From Actinobacteria bacterium UBA2541 (GTDB taxonomy: Bacteria; Actinomycetota; Actinomycetes; Nanopelagicales; Nanopelagicaceae): a stretch of DNA of 16,359 nt. The stretch is taken from the NCBI GenBank assembly GCA_002340925.1, contig DDMR01000017.1, positions 14,690-31,048 of the forward strand. Reading direction: 5' to 3'. A model generated the notes under the pieces. It did not search any database and was not told the origin of the DNA. It saw nothing but the letters and a program-made list of their open reading frames with translations. Shown piece after piece: positions 7,699-14,896 of this stretch. Positions within the stretch are counted from its first letter, which is position 1. Each line of letters opens with the position of its first letter. The position numbers and the translations under genes were made by a program.

Positions 7699-10383
7699 GT
7701 GAACTCTGCCGAGATTAGAACACGCTGGCTCAATTTCTTTGAATCTGGAAATAGTCAGGGCTTAAAACACACAGTTGTGCCTTCGGCATCTCTTATTGCA
7801 GATGACCCAAACCTTCTCCTCGTAAATGCAGGCATGGTTCCGTTCAAACCCTTCTTTCTTGGCGAGGTAACTCCGCCATACTCAAGAGCGACCTCAGTTC
7901 AAAAATGTGTCCGAACTCTAGATATCGATGAAGTGGGAAAGACGACACGACATGCTTCTTTCTTTCAAATGTGTGGCAACTTCTCGTTCGGTGATTATTT
8001 CAAGGAAGGTGCGATTGCACTAGCCTGGGAGCTCCTAACGAAACCAATTTCAGATGGCGGATATGGCTTTCCAGAAGAAAAACTCTGGGTGACTGTTTTC
8101 CAGAATGATGACGAAGCTGCCGATATCTGGCATAAGAAAATTGGAGTTCCAAAAGAGCGCATCCAGCGTCGTGGGATGGCAGATAATTTCTGGTCAATGG
8201 GAGTCCCTGGCCCATGCGGTCCATGTTCCGAAATTTATTATGACCGGGGTCCTGAATATGGCCGTGATGGCGGACCGATTGCAGATGAAGATCGCTATCT
8301 AGAAGTTTGGAATTTAGTTTTCATGCAGAACAGCCGTGGGGCTGGAAGTGGAAAAGATGATTTTCCGATCCTAGGAGAACTTCCTGCAAAGAGCATTGAT
8401 ACTGGACTTGGGCTAGAACGAACTGCTGCATTGTTGCAGGGCGTAGAAAATATTTACGAGATTGATACAACGATGCAAATTCTCAGCGTCGCAAGCGAAT
8501 TGACCGGAGTGAAGTACGGAAAGAGTGAGAAGAGCGATGTCGCACTCCGGGTAATTGCAGACCACGCCCGCACCACAATGATGCTTATCGGAGATGGTGT
8601 TCTTCCTGGCAACGAGGGCCGCGGGTATGTTCTGCGCCGAATGATGCGCCGAACAATTAGAAATATGCGAATTCTCGGTGCCTCCGATCCGACCTCACGT
8701 GAATTGGTCGCAGCTTCAATCGGTGCCATGGGAGCTCAATACCCAGAATTAATTGAGAATCAAGAGCGCATAACCTCCGTAACCGTAAATGAGGAAGAAA
8801 TTTTCCTTTCAACTTTGAAGAGCGGAACGCAGATATTTGATGTTGCTGCAAGCAAAGTGAAGCAGATCAATTCAGATAAATTGGATGGCGAAACCGTCTT
8901 TAAACTCCATGACACTTATGGTTTCCCATTTGATTTAACGTTGGAGATGGCAGCAGAAGCAGGTCTGTCTGTAGATGGTGAAGGCTTCAGAAGATTGATG
9001 AAAGAACAGAAAGACCGTGCCAAAGCCGATGCCCGCGCCAAGAAAACTGGACACACTGATGTCAGTGAATATCGCAAGATTTTAGATGTCACAGGAGCAA
9101 CAAATTTCACAGGTTATGTTGATATGTCGAGCGAGGCAAAAATCGCAGCAATCATGATCGACGGCAAGTCAGTGAACGAAGCAGGGCCAAATACTGATGT
9201 TGAAATTATTCTAGATCGAACCCCTTTCTATGCTGAAGGTGGTGGTCAACTTCCAGATGGTGGTCTCATCAAACTTTCCAATGGCGCCATAATTGAAATT
9301 GATGATGTTCAAACTCCAGTCCCTGGCCTATATATTCACCGCGGTCAAGTTATTTCAGGATCGGTCGAAGTTAAAAGTGGTGCACTTGCAACTATTGATG
9401 TTGAACGTCGCTTAGCCATCTCGCGCGCGCACACAGCGACACATATGGTGCACAAAGCTTTCCGCGAAGTATTAGGCGAGACTGCAACTCAAGCTGGTTC
9501 TGAGAATTCACCTGGGCGTTTCAGATTCGATTTCCCGGCAACTGGCGCGGTTCCAGCAAGCGTTTTGGAAGAAGTTGAAGGTCGAGTCAATAACTTATTA
9601 CTAGATAATCTAAGTGTTACGGCAAAAGTGATGACGCAACCTGAGGCTAAAGCTATGGGTGCGATGGCTCTATTCGGTGAGAAATACGGCGATCAAGTTC
9701 GCGTAGTGAGTGTCGGTGGATGGGCGCACGAACTTTGTGGAGGTACTCACGTTAAATCTTCCGGTGAATTAGGAGTAGTTAAATTGCTTTCAGAAGCATC
9801 GATTGGCGCTGGTGTGCGACGTGTTGAAGCGCTGGTCGGACGAGATGCCTATGGCTTTCTTGCACGCGAGCATCTTTTATTGAATTCCTTGACTCAGATA
9901 ATTAAGGGAGCCAGAGTAGAAGAGTTGCCATCTCGAATTTCAGATCTTGTTGAAAAGTTGAAAGGCGTAGAAAAGGAGTTGGCATCATTTAAGACAGCTC
10001 AGATTCTGGCCAGTAGTACGAATCTTTTGAAGAGCACATCAAAAATTGGTGGGTTTGAAGTTCTTAGCGCCGAACTCGAATCAAATATTTCTGGCGATGA
10101 TCTTCGAACTATTGCACTGGATTTACGGAATCGTCTCGCGGATGGAATTGTTATCCTTGCTTCTAAAGGCGACGAGCGATCAACGCTAGTAGTTGCGGTA
10201 TCGCCAAATGCATTGAAAGTTGGTATTAAAGCTGGGGCTCTCGTTAAGTTGGGTTCTGAAGTTCTTGGCGGCGGCGGTGGTGGAAAAGACGACTTCGCCC
10301 AAGGTGGTGGTTCTAACCATTCTGAAATTTCAAACGCCCTTAGCGCAATGAGTAAATCAATAGGCCAAGCCGTAGGTAAATAG
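7699..10383 (+). CDS. alaS: Alanyl-tRNA synthetase
   Basis: Class II synthetase charging tRNA-Ala, with its own editing of mischarged Ser/Gly. 894 residues from the GTG start chosen here. The catalytic domain includes NAGMVPFKPFFLGE (43-56), QKCVRTLDIDEVG (68-80), GPCGPCSEI (171-179) and GNEGRGYVLRRMMRR (304-318). The editing domain has zinc/editing residues H578 and H582 (HTATH) and C680 and H684 (CGGTH). The C-Ala domain ends with a glycine-rich LGGGGGGKDDFAQGGG (856-871). The frame is open back to 7585, but that stretch overlaps the DUF948 coding tail and translates to Arg/Lys-rich sequence unlike the family. Actinobacterial AlaRS normally begins M-x-T/S-A-E-I-R, exactly what GTG at 7699 gives. 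ATG at 7678 is a weaker alternative. RuvX abuts directly. Confidence 0.97.
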   Translation: MNSAEIRTRWLNFFESGNSQGLKHTVVPSASLIADDPNLLLVNAGMVPFKPFFLGEVTPPYSRATSVQKCVRTLDIDEVGKTTRHASFFQMCGNFSFGDYFKEGAIALAWELLTKPISDGGYGFPEEKLWVTVFQNDDEAADIWHKKIGVPKERIQRRGMADNFWSMGVPGPCGPCSEIYYDRGPEYGRDGGPIADEDRYLEVWNLVFMQNSRGAGSGKDDFPILGELPAKSIDTGLGLERTAALLQGVENIYEIDTTMQILSVASELTGVKYGKSEKSDVALRVIADHARTTMMLIGDGVLPGNEGRGYVLRRMMRRTIRNMRILGASDPTSRELVAASIGAMGAQYPELIENQERITSVTVNEEEIFLSTLKSGTQIFDVAASKVKQINSDKLDGETVFKLHDTYGFPFDLTLEMAAEAGLSVDGEGFRRLMKEQKDRAKADARAKKTGHTDVSEYRKILDVTGATNFTGYVDMSSEAKIAAIMIDGKSVNEAGPNTDVEIILDRTPFYAEGGGQLPDGGLIKLSNGAIIEIDDVQTPVPGLYIHRGQVISGSVEVKSGALATIDVERRLAISRAHTATHMVHKAFREVLGETATQAGSENSPGRFRFDFPATGAVPASVLEEVEGRVNNLLLDNLSVTAKVMTQPEAKAMGAMALFGEKYGDQVRVVSVGGWAHELCGGTHVKSSGELGVVKLLSEASIGAGVRRVEALVGRDAYGFLAREHLLLNSLTQIIKGARVEELPSRISDLVEKLKGVEKELASFKTAQILASSTNLLKSTSKIGGFEVLSAELESNISGDDLRTIALDLRNRLADGIVILASKGDERSTLVVAVSPNALKVGIKAGALVKLGSEVLGGGGGGKDDFAQGGGSNHSEISNALSAMSKSIGQAVGK

Positions 10384-10833
10384 ATGAAGCCAGGTCGGAG
10401 AATTGCTTTTGATTTTGGCGATGTTCGTATCGGCGTAGCGGTTACTGATGCTTCTGGGATTTTAGCTACACCGTTAAGATTTCTTCAGAATTCGGAAGAA
10501 AGTTTGATAAGTGAAATCTCTTTGCTCTATGACGAATATAAGCCGATATACACTGCAATAGGATTCCCATCTCATCTATCTGGAAGTGAGAGTCAGAAGA
10601 GCAAAAGCGTTACCGAGTTCGCAGCGAGAATCAGCGGAGTAAACGAGAACCCTATTTATTTGATTGACGAGCGACTTACGACGGTTTCGGCAAGTCGAAC
10701 CTTGCGAGAAGTGGGGCTTAATTCAAAGAGTTCTAAGGGCGAAATTGATTCAATGGCTGCTGTTGCAATTCTTGATTCAGCGCTGAACCAGGAACGTATT
10801 CAGGGTGAGCCGATGAATCGTTATACGAAATGA
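10384..10833 (+). CDS. ruvX: YqgF/RuvX-family Holliday-junction resolvase-like nuclease
   Basis: A 149-residue RNase H-fold protein of the YqgF family, implicated in 16S rRNA 5'-end maturation in E. coli and proposed as an alternative Holliday-junction resolvase. The visible landmarks are IAFDFGDVRIGVAVTD (7-22, catalytic D10), IDERLTT (94-100) and GEIDSMAAVAIL (119-130, D122), so all three acidic positions are present. The ATG follows the alaS TAG with no gap, and the alaS-ruvX adjacency is conserved in actinobacteria. The weak AGG at 10375-10377 inside the end of alaS may act as ribosome-binding site, but translational coupling is more likely. Its TGA overlaps the mltG ATG (ATGA). The activity in this organism is inferred from family only. 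Confidence 0.95.
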   Translation: MKPGRRIAFDFGDVRIGVAVTDASGILATPLRFLQNSEESLISEISLLYDEYKPIYTAIGFPSHLSGSESQKSKSVTEFAARISGVNENPIYLIDERLTTVSASRTLREVGLNSKSSKGEIDSMAAVAILDSALNQERIQGEPMNRYTK

Positions 10834-11831
10834 GACTTCAGCGTCGAATATTTTTAATCACTGGTCTTTGCGCCCTGCTTCTCTTTGGATTTCTTCGCTT
10901 ACAACCTAACAATGACTTCTCACCAAACAATCCGGGGAGCGAGATCGTATTTTTAGTTCAAGATGGCGAATTAGGAAGTTCAATCGCGCAGAATCTTGAG
11001 AATCAAGGGGTTGTAAAGAGTGCAGATAAATTTGTCGAAGAATTTATCAAGGACCCTAAGGCATCAGGAATAAGTCCAGGGTCCCACTCAATTCAGACTC
11101 AAATACCGGCAAGGACTGCAATCGAACAATTATTGGATCCAAAGCGCATGAAGAGCGCCCTGGTTGTTAGAGAGGGCTCGACTTTTGCGAGCGTGCTTTC
11201 ATTGTTAAAGACAAATGAGAATATCGCTCGGACGAAAGCTGGCTACGGATCAGTAAAGCCGGTTTATGCGAATTCACGTAACTCCTTGGAAGGCTCGCTC
11301 TTTCCGGCGCGCTATTCTTTTGAAGCAAATACCAGCGTTGAAAGAGCGCTCAAAACTATGGTTGCAAAGGCCAAAAGTGAATACACACGATTAGGCGTCG
11401 ATGCTGGCTTTGATAAATACAATCCTCTTGAAGTTTTGACGATTGCCTCGATGGTTCAGATTGAGGGCGACCCAAGTAACTTCTCCAAAGTAGCTCGAGT
11501 TATTTACAACCGTTTGAAGATAGGAATGGCCTTGCAATTAAATGCGACGGTGCAATATGCAACTAATTCCCAGGGCCAGATAATGCTTTCGAACAAGGCC
11601 ACAAAGATCAATTCGCCATACAACACCTACAGGTTCGCGGGTCTACCACCAACCCCGATAGCCAATCCAAGTAATGATGCGATTGAGGCCTCCTTAAATC
11701 CAGCTGTCGGCGATTGGTTGTATTTCATAACAGTCGCGCCCAAGGACACTAGGTTCACCAAGGATTTCAAGGAATTTTCTGAATGGAATACCGAGTTCAA
11801 CAAAAATGTGGCATCAGGTAAGTTCAAATGA
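10830..11831 (+). CDS. mltG: Endolytic murein transglycosylase MltG (YceG family)
   Basis: Membrane-anchored lytic transglycosylase that cleaves nascent glycan strands and is thought to release growing peptidoglycan from the membrane. 333 residues. A basic N-terminus (MRLQRR) leads into one membrane segment (about 7-22), leaving the rest outside. A LysM-like region (about 38-100) precedes the YceG catalytic domain with LEGSLFPARY (153-162), IASMVQIEG (205-213), VARVIYNRL (221-229) and the signature YNTYRFAGLPPTPIANP. E212 aligns with the catalytic E218 of E. coli MltG. The usually conserved Glu two residues earlier is Gln (Q210). The gene overlaps ruvX by ATGA at its start and aroE by ATGA at its end, so translation of all three looks coupled. 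Confidence 0.95.
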   Translation: MRLQRRIFLITGLCALLLFGFLRLQPNNDFSPNNPGSEIVFLVQDGELGSSIAQNLENQGVVKSADKFVEEFIKDPKASGISPGSHSIQTQIPARTAIEQLLDPKRMKSALVVREGSTFASVLSLLKTNENIARTKAGYGSVKPVYANSRNSLEGSLFPARYSFEANTSVERALKTMVAKAKSEYTRLGVDAGFDKYNPLEVLTIASMVQIEGDPSNFSKVARVIYNRLKIGMALQLNATVQYATNSQGQIMLSNKATKINSPYNTYRFAGLPPTPIANPSNDAIEASLNPAVGDWLYFITVAPKDTRFTKDFKEFSEWNTEFNKNVASGKFK

Positions 11832-12628
11832 TCAAAGCAGCTGTTCTTGGGTCACCGATTGCTCACTCATTATCGCCAAAGATTCACAGCCACGCCTATG
11901 ATTTGCTGGGATTGAACTCTTCATACAGTGCAATTGAAGTCAACGAGAATTCGTTTTCCGATTTTTATCTAGATGCCACATCGAAGGAATCGGATAAAAA
12001 TTGGTCAGGATTTTCACTAACCATGCCCCTGAAGGAGATCGTTTTACAATTCTGTGAGAACGTCGATTCGGTCACAGAATCTATTAACTCTGGAAATACT
12101 CTCTATAAATCAGATGGGACTTGGAAAGTTTCATCGACTGATTATTTGGCATTTAGAAATTTGCTAGCGGTCTCCAAGGAATCCAAAGTTGCAATTATTG
12201 GCGGCGGCGGCACGGCTCGCGCCGCAATAGGCGCTCTGAACTCTAAGGTTAAAGAGGTAGATGTATTTCTGCGCTCAGATTCCAGAATGTCCGCGCTATC
12301 AAAGGCGGCGCCAAAATTGCTAATTCATAAGCGAGATTTAGCGCATCCTCTTGATGGTTACGATCTGATTATCCAGACAACACCGGCGGGCAGTTTCGAC
12401 GATTACGTAGTGAATACCAGGAGAGCTAGCGGGGTTTTGCTTGAGGCGATCTATAAACCTTGGCCTACCCAACTCGTGAAACACTTCGAAGAGCTAGGTG
12501 GGCGAGTAATTTCTGGCAAAGAGTTGCTTGTTGAACAGGCGCTCTTTCAAATCGAAATTTTCTCTGGCGTCAAATTCAGTTTTTCAGAAATGCGCTCTGC
12601 GCTGCTCTCGCTCATAGCTTCAGATTAG
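11828..12628 (+). CDS. aroE: Shikimate dehydrogenase
   Basis: NADPH-dependent reduction of 3-dehydroshikimate to shikimate. 266 residues, normal length. Substrate-binding residues are present: SLSP (14-17), catalytic K69 in SLTMPLK, N90 in SGNT, D105 in STDY and Q237 in LLVEQA. The Rossmann nucleotide loop is GGGGTARAA (125-133). The sequence is somewhat divergent: the usual N-T-D-G-x-G after the substrate Asp reads S-T-D-Y-L-A, and the VTIPHK catalytic motif reads LTMPLK. The key residues remain, so activity is expected, though a related dehydrogenase cannot be excluded on sequence alone. Its neighbours (aroC, aroK, aroB, aroQ) support the shikimate role. The start overlaps mltG by ATGA. The stop is followed by a 52-base gap with several regulatory-looking elements. 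Confidence 0.92.
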   Translation: MIKAAVLGSPIAHSLSPKIHSHAYDLLGLNSSYSAIEVNENSFSDFYLDATSKESDKNWSGFSLTMPLKEIVLQFCENVDSVTESINSGNTLYKSDGTWKVSSTDYLAFRNLLAVSKESKVAIIGGGGTARAAIGALNSKVKEVDVFLRSDSRMSALSKAAPKLLIHKRDLAHPLDGYDLIIQTTPAGSFDDYVVNTRRASGVLLEAIYKPWPTQLVKHFEELGGRVISGKELLVEQALFQIEIFSGVKFSFSEMRSALLSLIASD

Positions 12629-12630
12629 CT

Positions 12631-12639
12631 TTATCCACA
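12631..12639 (+). promoter_or_regulatory. Perfect DnaA-box match (TTATCCACA)
   Basis: TTATCCACA is identical to the strong E. coli-type DnaA box. It begins 2 bases after the aroE stop, in a 52-base gap. I saw only one perfect copy in the window, so this is not an origin. TTATCC recurs at 12653-12658, 22 bases away, without the rest of the box. It may be a DnaA-titrating or regulatory site, or chance. Confidence 0.4.
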
Positions 12640-12643
12640 GGGA

Positions 12644-12660
12644 AGGGATCCGTTATCCCT
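12644..12660. repeat. 6-bp inverted repeat, aroE/prepilin-peptidase gap
   Basis: AGGGAT (12644-12649) and ATCCCT (12655-12660) are perfect inverted arms around CCGTT. No T-run follows, so an intrinsic terminator is unlikely. It ends 8 bases before the proposed -10 box of the prepilin peptidase, overlapping where a -35 would lie, so an operator is possible. Confidence 0.45.
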
Positions 12661-12668
12661 CATCCGGC

Positions 12669-12674
12669 TAGGTT
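12669..12674 (+). promoter_or_regulatory. -10-like box giving a possible leaderless transcript of the prepilin peptidase
   Basis: TAGGTT matches TAGRRT at 5 of 6 positions and ends exactly 6 bases before the ATG at 12681, the same arrangement as upstream of the DUF948 gene. No Shine-Dalgarno sequence is present. No clear -35 is seen at the expected distance (GGATCC lies there). An internal promoter here would let the prepilin peptidase, and possibly the downstream aro genes, be transcribed apart from aroE. Confidence 0.5.
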
Positions 12675-12680
12675 TGCGGA

Positions 12681-13103
12681 ATGTTGCGCCTGGTTGAATT
12701 GCTCTCATTTTCTCTTGGAGCAATTGTTATCTCGTTCTCTGATCTGCGCTACCGAATCATTCGAAACCGAGACCTAGTTCTACTTCTGTTAATTGGTCTG
12801 GCTGTGAATTTATCGGAAGATCTGCATCTGAACTTCTCCTATTTGTTTTACGTAACCCTCATCACTCTGGCTCTGCTTGTATTTTTTGGAGGGAAGATTG
12901 GTGCAGGAGATCTCAAGTTGTTCTGGGTATTGTCCTTCTGGGTTCCGACCTTTACGAAATGGCTAGAGGGCTTGAGCTTCTCTTGGATTTTAGGCGGACT
13001 CTTTGCAATCTCGTATTTGGCATTTAAGAACCGGCGTAGGCAGAGAAATATGTGCATTCCATTCGCGCCATTTATCTTCCTCGGATTTCTACCCACTATT
13101 TAG
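12681..13103 (+). CDS. Small type IV prepilin (leader) peptidase, A24 family
   Basis: Integral-membrane aspartyl protease that trims leader peptides of type IV or Tad-type prepilins. 140 residues with about six hydrophobic segments (roughly 5-20, 31-46, 52-70, 80-92, 100-115, 126-140). Both catalytic aspartates are present: D21 in SDLRYRIIRN and D77 in the diagnostic GAGDLK (GxGDxK), and the C-terminal IPFAPF loop is typical. The N-terminal cysteine-rich methylase domain of larger PilD enzymes is absent, as in short TadV/CpaA-like forms. No pilin or pilus assembly gene is in the window, so its substrate must be encoded elsewhere. M. tuberculosis has a prepilin peptidase-like gene (Rv2551c) next to aroE, so the position is ancestral rather than a recent insertion. 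The start is ATG with a probable leaderless promoter. Confidence 0.9.
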   Translation: MLRLVELLSFSLGAIVISFSDLRYRIIRNRDLVLLLLIGLAVNLSEDLHLNFSYLFYVTLITLALLVFFGGKIGAGDLKLFWVLSFWVPTFTKWLEGLSFSWILGGLFAISYLAFKNRRRQRNMCIPFAPFIFLGFLPTI

Positions 13104-13179
13104 CGTTATTTTGAGCGGCGGCTATCTACTTTCTGCCACAATAGAACCCTGCGATTGGCTTATCGCGCTAAGTAATTTA

Positions 13180-13184
13180 GGGAG
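13180..13184 (+). promoter_or_regulatory. Ribosome-binding site fixing the aroC GTG start
   Basis: GGGAG ends 6 bases before the GTG at 13191, an ideal Shine-Dalgarno arrangement that supports this non-ATG start. The rest of the 87-base gap (13104-13190) shows no convincing promoter or terminator; TTGAGC at 13111 lacks a well-spaced -10 partner. Confidence 0.75.
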
Positions 13185-13190
13185 TGAATC

Positions 13191-14375
13191 GTGATTCGTT
13201 GGTTGACGGCAGGTGAGTCTCACGGTCCAGCTCTCAGTGCAATTCTTGAAGGAATGCCAGCACATATCGAAATTACCAAAGAGATGATTGACGCAGATTT
13301 GAAGCGTCGTCGATTAGGTTTTGGTAGAGGTGCCAGACAAACATTTGAAGCTGATGTAGTTTCGATACTCGGCGGAATTCGACATGGACAATCACAAGGC
13401 GGGCCGATTGCGCTACAAATAGCTAATTCTGAGTGGCCAAAATGGTCAAAGGTTATGGCTCCAGAAAAAATTGATGAAAATGAATTGAAAGAACTCGCGC
13501 GAAATGCACCACTTACAAGACCAAGACCAGGCCATGCCGACTTAGCTGGAATGCAGAAGTTTGATTTTGAAGATGCGAGACCAATTTTAGAGAGAGCAAG
13601 CGCCCGTGAAACAGCTGCGCGGGTTGCACTCGGAGCTGTAGCAAGAGCTTTCTTGGAACAGAGCGTTGGTATCCAAATAATGAGCCATGTTGTGTCGATC
13701 GGAACTGTGCAAGCCAAGGGCGACTACAAATTACCCTCTTATTCAGATAAAAATTTAATCGATGAAGATCCGGTTAGATCTTCGGACAAAGTTTTGAGTG
13801 CATCGATGGTTGCTGAAATTGAGAGTGCTCATAAAGATGGAGACACTCTTGGCGGAGTAGTAGAAGTCTTGGCGTTTAATGTGCCAGTTGGACTTGGTTC
13901 CCACACACATTGGGATCGACGTCTCGATTCGAAATTAGCAGGGGCGCTTATGGGAATCCAAGCGATTAAGGGCGTTGAAATTGGTGATGGCTTTGAATCT
14001 GCCAGACGACGAGGTTCTAGCGCCCATGATGAAATCGAAAAGAATAGTTCTGGGAAAATAGTTAGAAGGACAGATCGAGCAGGTGGAACCGAAGGCGGTA
14101 TCACCAATGGTGAGATTCTCAGAGTTAGAGCTGCGATGAAACCGATATCTACAGTTCCCAAAGCGCTCGACACTATTGATACTTCTACAGGCGAGGCAGC
14201 CAAAGCGATTAATCAACGTTCAGATGTTTGCGCCGTACCGGCTGCGGGAATAGTTGCCGAAGCCATGGTTGCGCTGGTTCTAGCCGATGCCGTTCTCGAG
14301 AAGTTTGGTGGAGATAGCGTTGGAGAAGTTTCGCGTAACTATAAAAATTTCGTTTCGAATTTAGGAATTGTCTAA
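13191..14375 (+). CDS. aroC: Chorismate synthase
   Basis: Last step of the shikimate pathway: converts 5-enolpyruvylshikimate-3-phosphate to chorismate using reduced FMN. 394 residues, typical for actinobacteria. The three family signatures are visible: GESHGPAL (8-15) with H11, RPGHADLAG (112-120), and [11 protein letters not shown] (343-353). FMN-binding arginine-rich segments [12 protein letters not shown] (39-50) and [10 protein letters not shown] (135-144) and [10 protein letters not shown] (217-226) are also present. The start is GTG, supported by an excellent ribosome-binding site. Its TAA shares one base with the aroK ATG (TAATG), so translation is coupled and aroC heads a tight aroC-aroK-aroB-aroQ unit. 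Confidence 0.98.
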   Translation: MIRWLTAGESHGPALSAILEGMPAHIEITKEMIDADLKRRRLGFGRGARQTFEADVVSILGGIRHGQSQGGPIALQIANSEWPKWSKVMAPEKIDENELKELARNAPLTRPRPGHADLAGMQKFDFEDARPILERASARETAARVALGAVARAFLEQSVGIQIMSHVVSIGTVQAKGDYKLPSYSDKNLIDEDPVRSSDKVLSASMVAEIESAHKDGDTLGGVVEVLAFNVPVGLGSHTHWDRRLDSKLAGALMGIQAIKGVEIGDGFESARRRGSSAHDEIEKNSSGKIVRRTDRAGGTEGGITNGEILRVRAAMKPISTVPKALDTIDTSTGEAAKAINQRSDVCAVPAAGIVAEAMVALVLADAVLEKFGGDSVGEVSRNYKNFVSNLGIV

Positions 14376-14896
14376 TGCCTAAGGCGGTTCTAATCGGCCC
14401 GCCTGGAGCGGGAAAATCCTCAGTAGGTAGGCAATTAGCAAAATTATGGGATTGTGAAATTTTCGATTCTGATTCAGAAATTGAAAGAGTGTCGGGCAAA
14501 AAGATTGCAGACATATTTACGGATGAAGGTGAACCAGCTTTTCGTTCAATTGAAAGAGAAGTCGTATTGAAAGCGCTTAAAGTCGAACCTGGGGTAGTCG
14601 CACTAGGTGGCGGATCAGTTTTAGATTCAGCGGTTGGTGAATTTTTGCAGGCGAGTTCGATACCTGTGCTTTATTTAGAAGTTTCTATCTCTCAAGCCGC
14701 CCCAAGAGTTGGGTTCAATAAGGAGCGACCACTATTGGCTATTAATCCACGTAAACAATGGATGCAGTTGATGGAGAAGCGACGAGGAATTTATGAAGCC
14801 CTAGCTACTCGTAGTTTTAATACCGATAATCGGAAACCAGCTGAGGTTGCCCGGGAAATTGCTGATGTTCTTGGAGATATTGATGCAGACAATTAG
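14375..14896 (+). CDS. aroK: Shikimate kinase
   Basis: ATP-dependent phosphorylation of shikimate at the 3-hydroxyl. 173 residues, the expected size for this nucleoside-monophosphate-kinase-fold enzyme. Walker A is GPPGAGKS (8-15). Shikimate-binding residues are D33 in DSDSEIE (D31/D33), R57 in AFRSIE and the GGG loop (78-80). The lid arginine is R118 in ERPLL, and KRRGIYE (134-140) is the typical adenine-side segment. Everything needed for activity is present. It shares one base with aroC upstream and, with the aroB start chosen here, overlaps aroB by 14 bases. Confidence 0.97.
   Translation: MPKAVLIGPPGAGKSSVGRQLAKLWDCEIFDSDSEIERVSGKKIADIFTDEGEPAFRSIEREVVLKALKVEPGVVALGGGSVLDSAVGEFLQASSIPVLYLEVSISQAAPRVGFNKERPLLAINPRKQWMQLMEKRRGIYEALATRSFNTDNRKPAEVAREIADVLGDIDADN
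14873..14876 (+). promoter_or_regulatory. Ribosome-binding site deciding the aroB start
   Basis: GGAG lies 6 bases before the ATG at 14883, inside the end of aroK. The earlier in-frame starts (TTG 14847, ATG 14865) have no comparable site, so this element picks 14883. Confidence 0.75.

Noticed and set aside
12644..12660. Rho-independent terminator after aroE
   Set aside because: Short stem and no following T-run.
12631..12680. Replication origin
   Set aside because: Only one perfect DnaA box, no AT-rich unwinding region and no dnaA/dnaN nearby.
13220..13717. 165-codon open frame antisense to aroC
   Set aside because: It lies wholly inside an unmistakable chorismate synthase, has no family resemblance, and is a reverse-frame shadow. 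The same holds for the antisense frame at 13829-14203.
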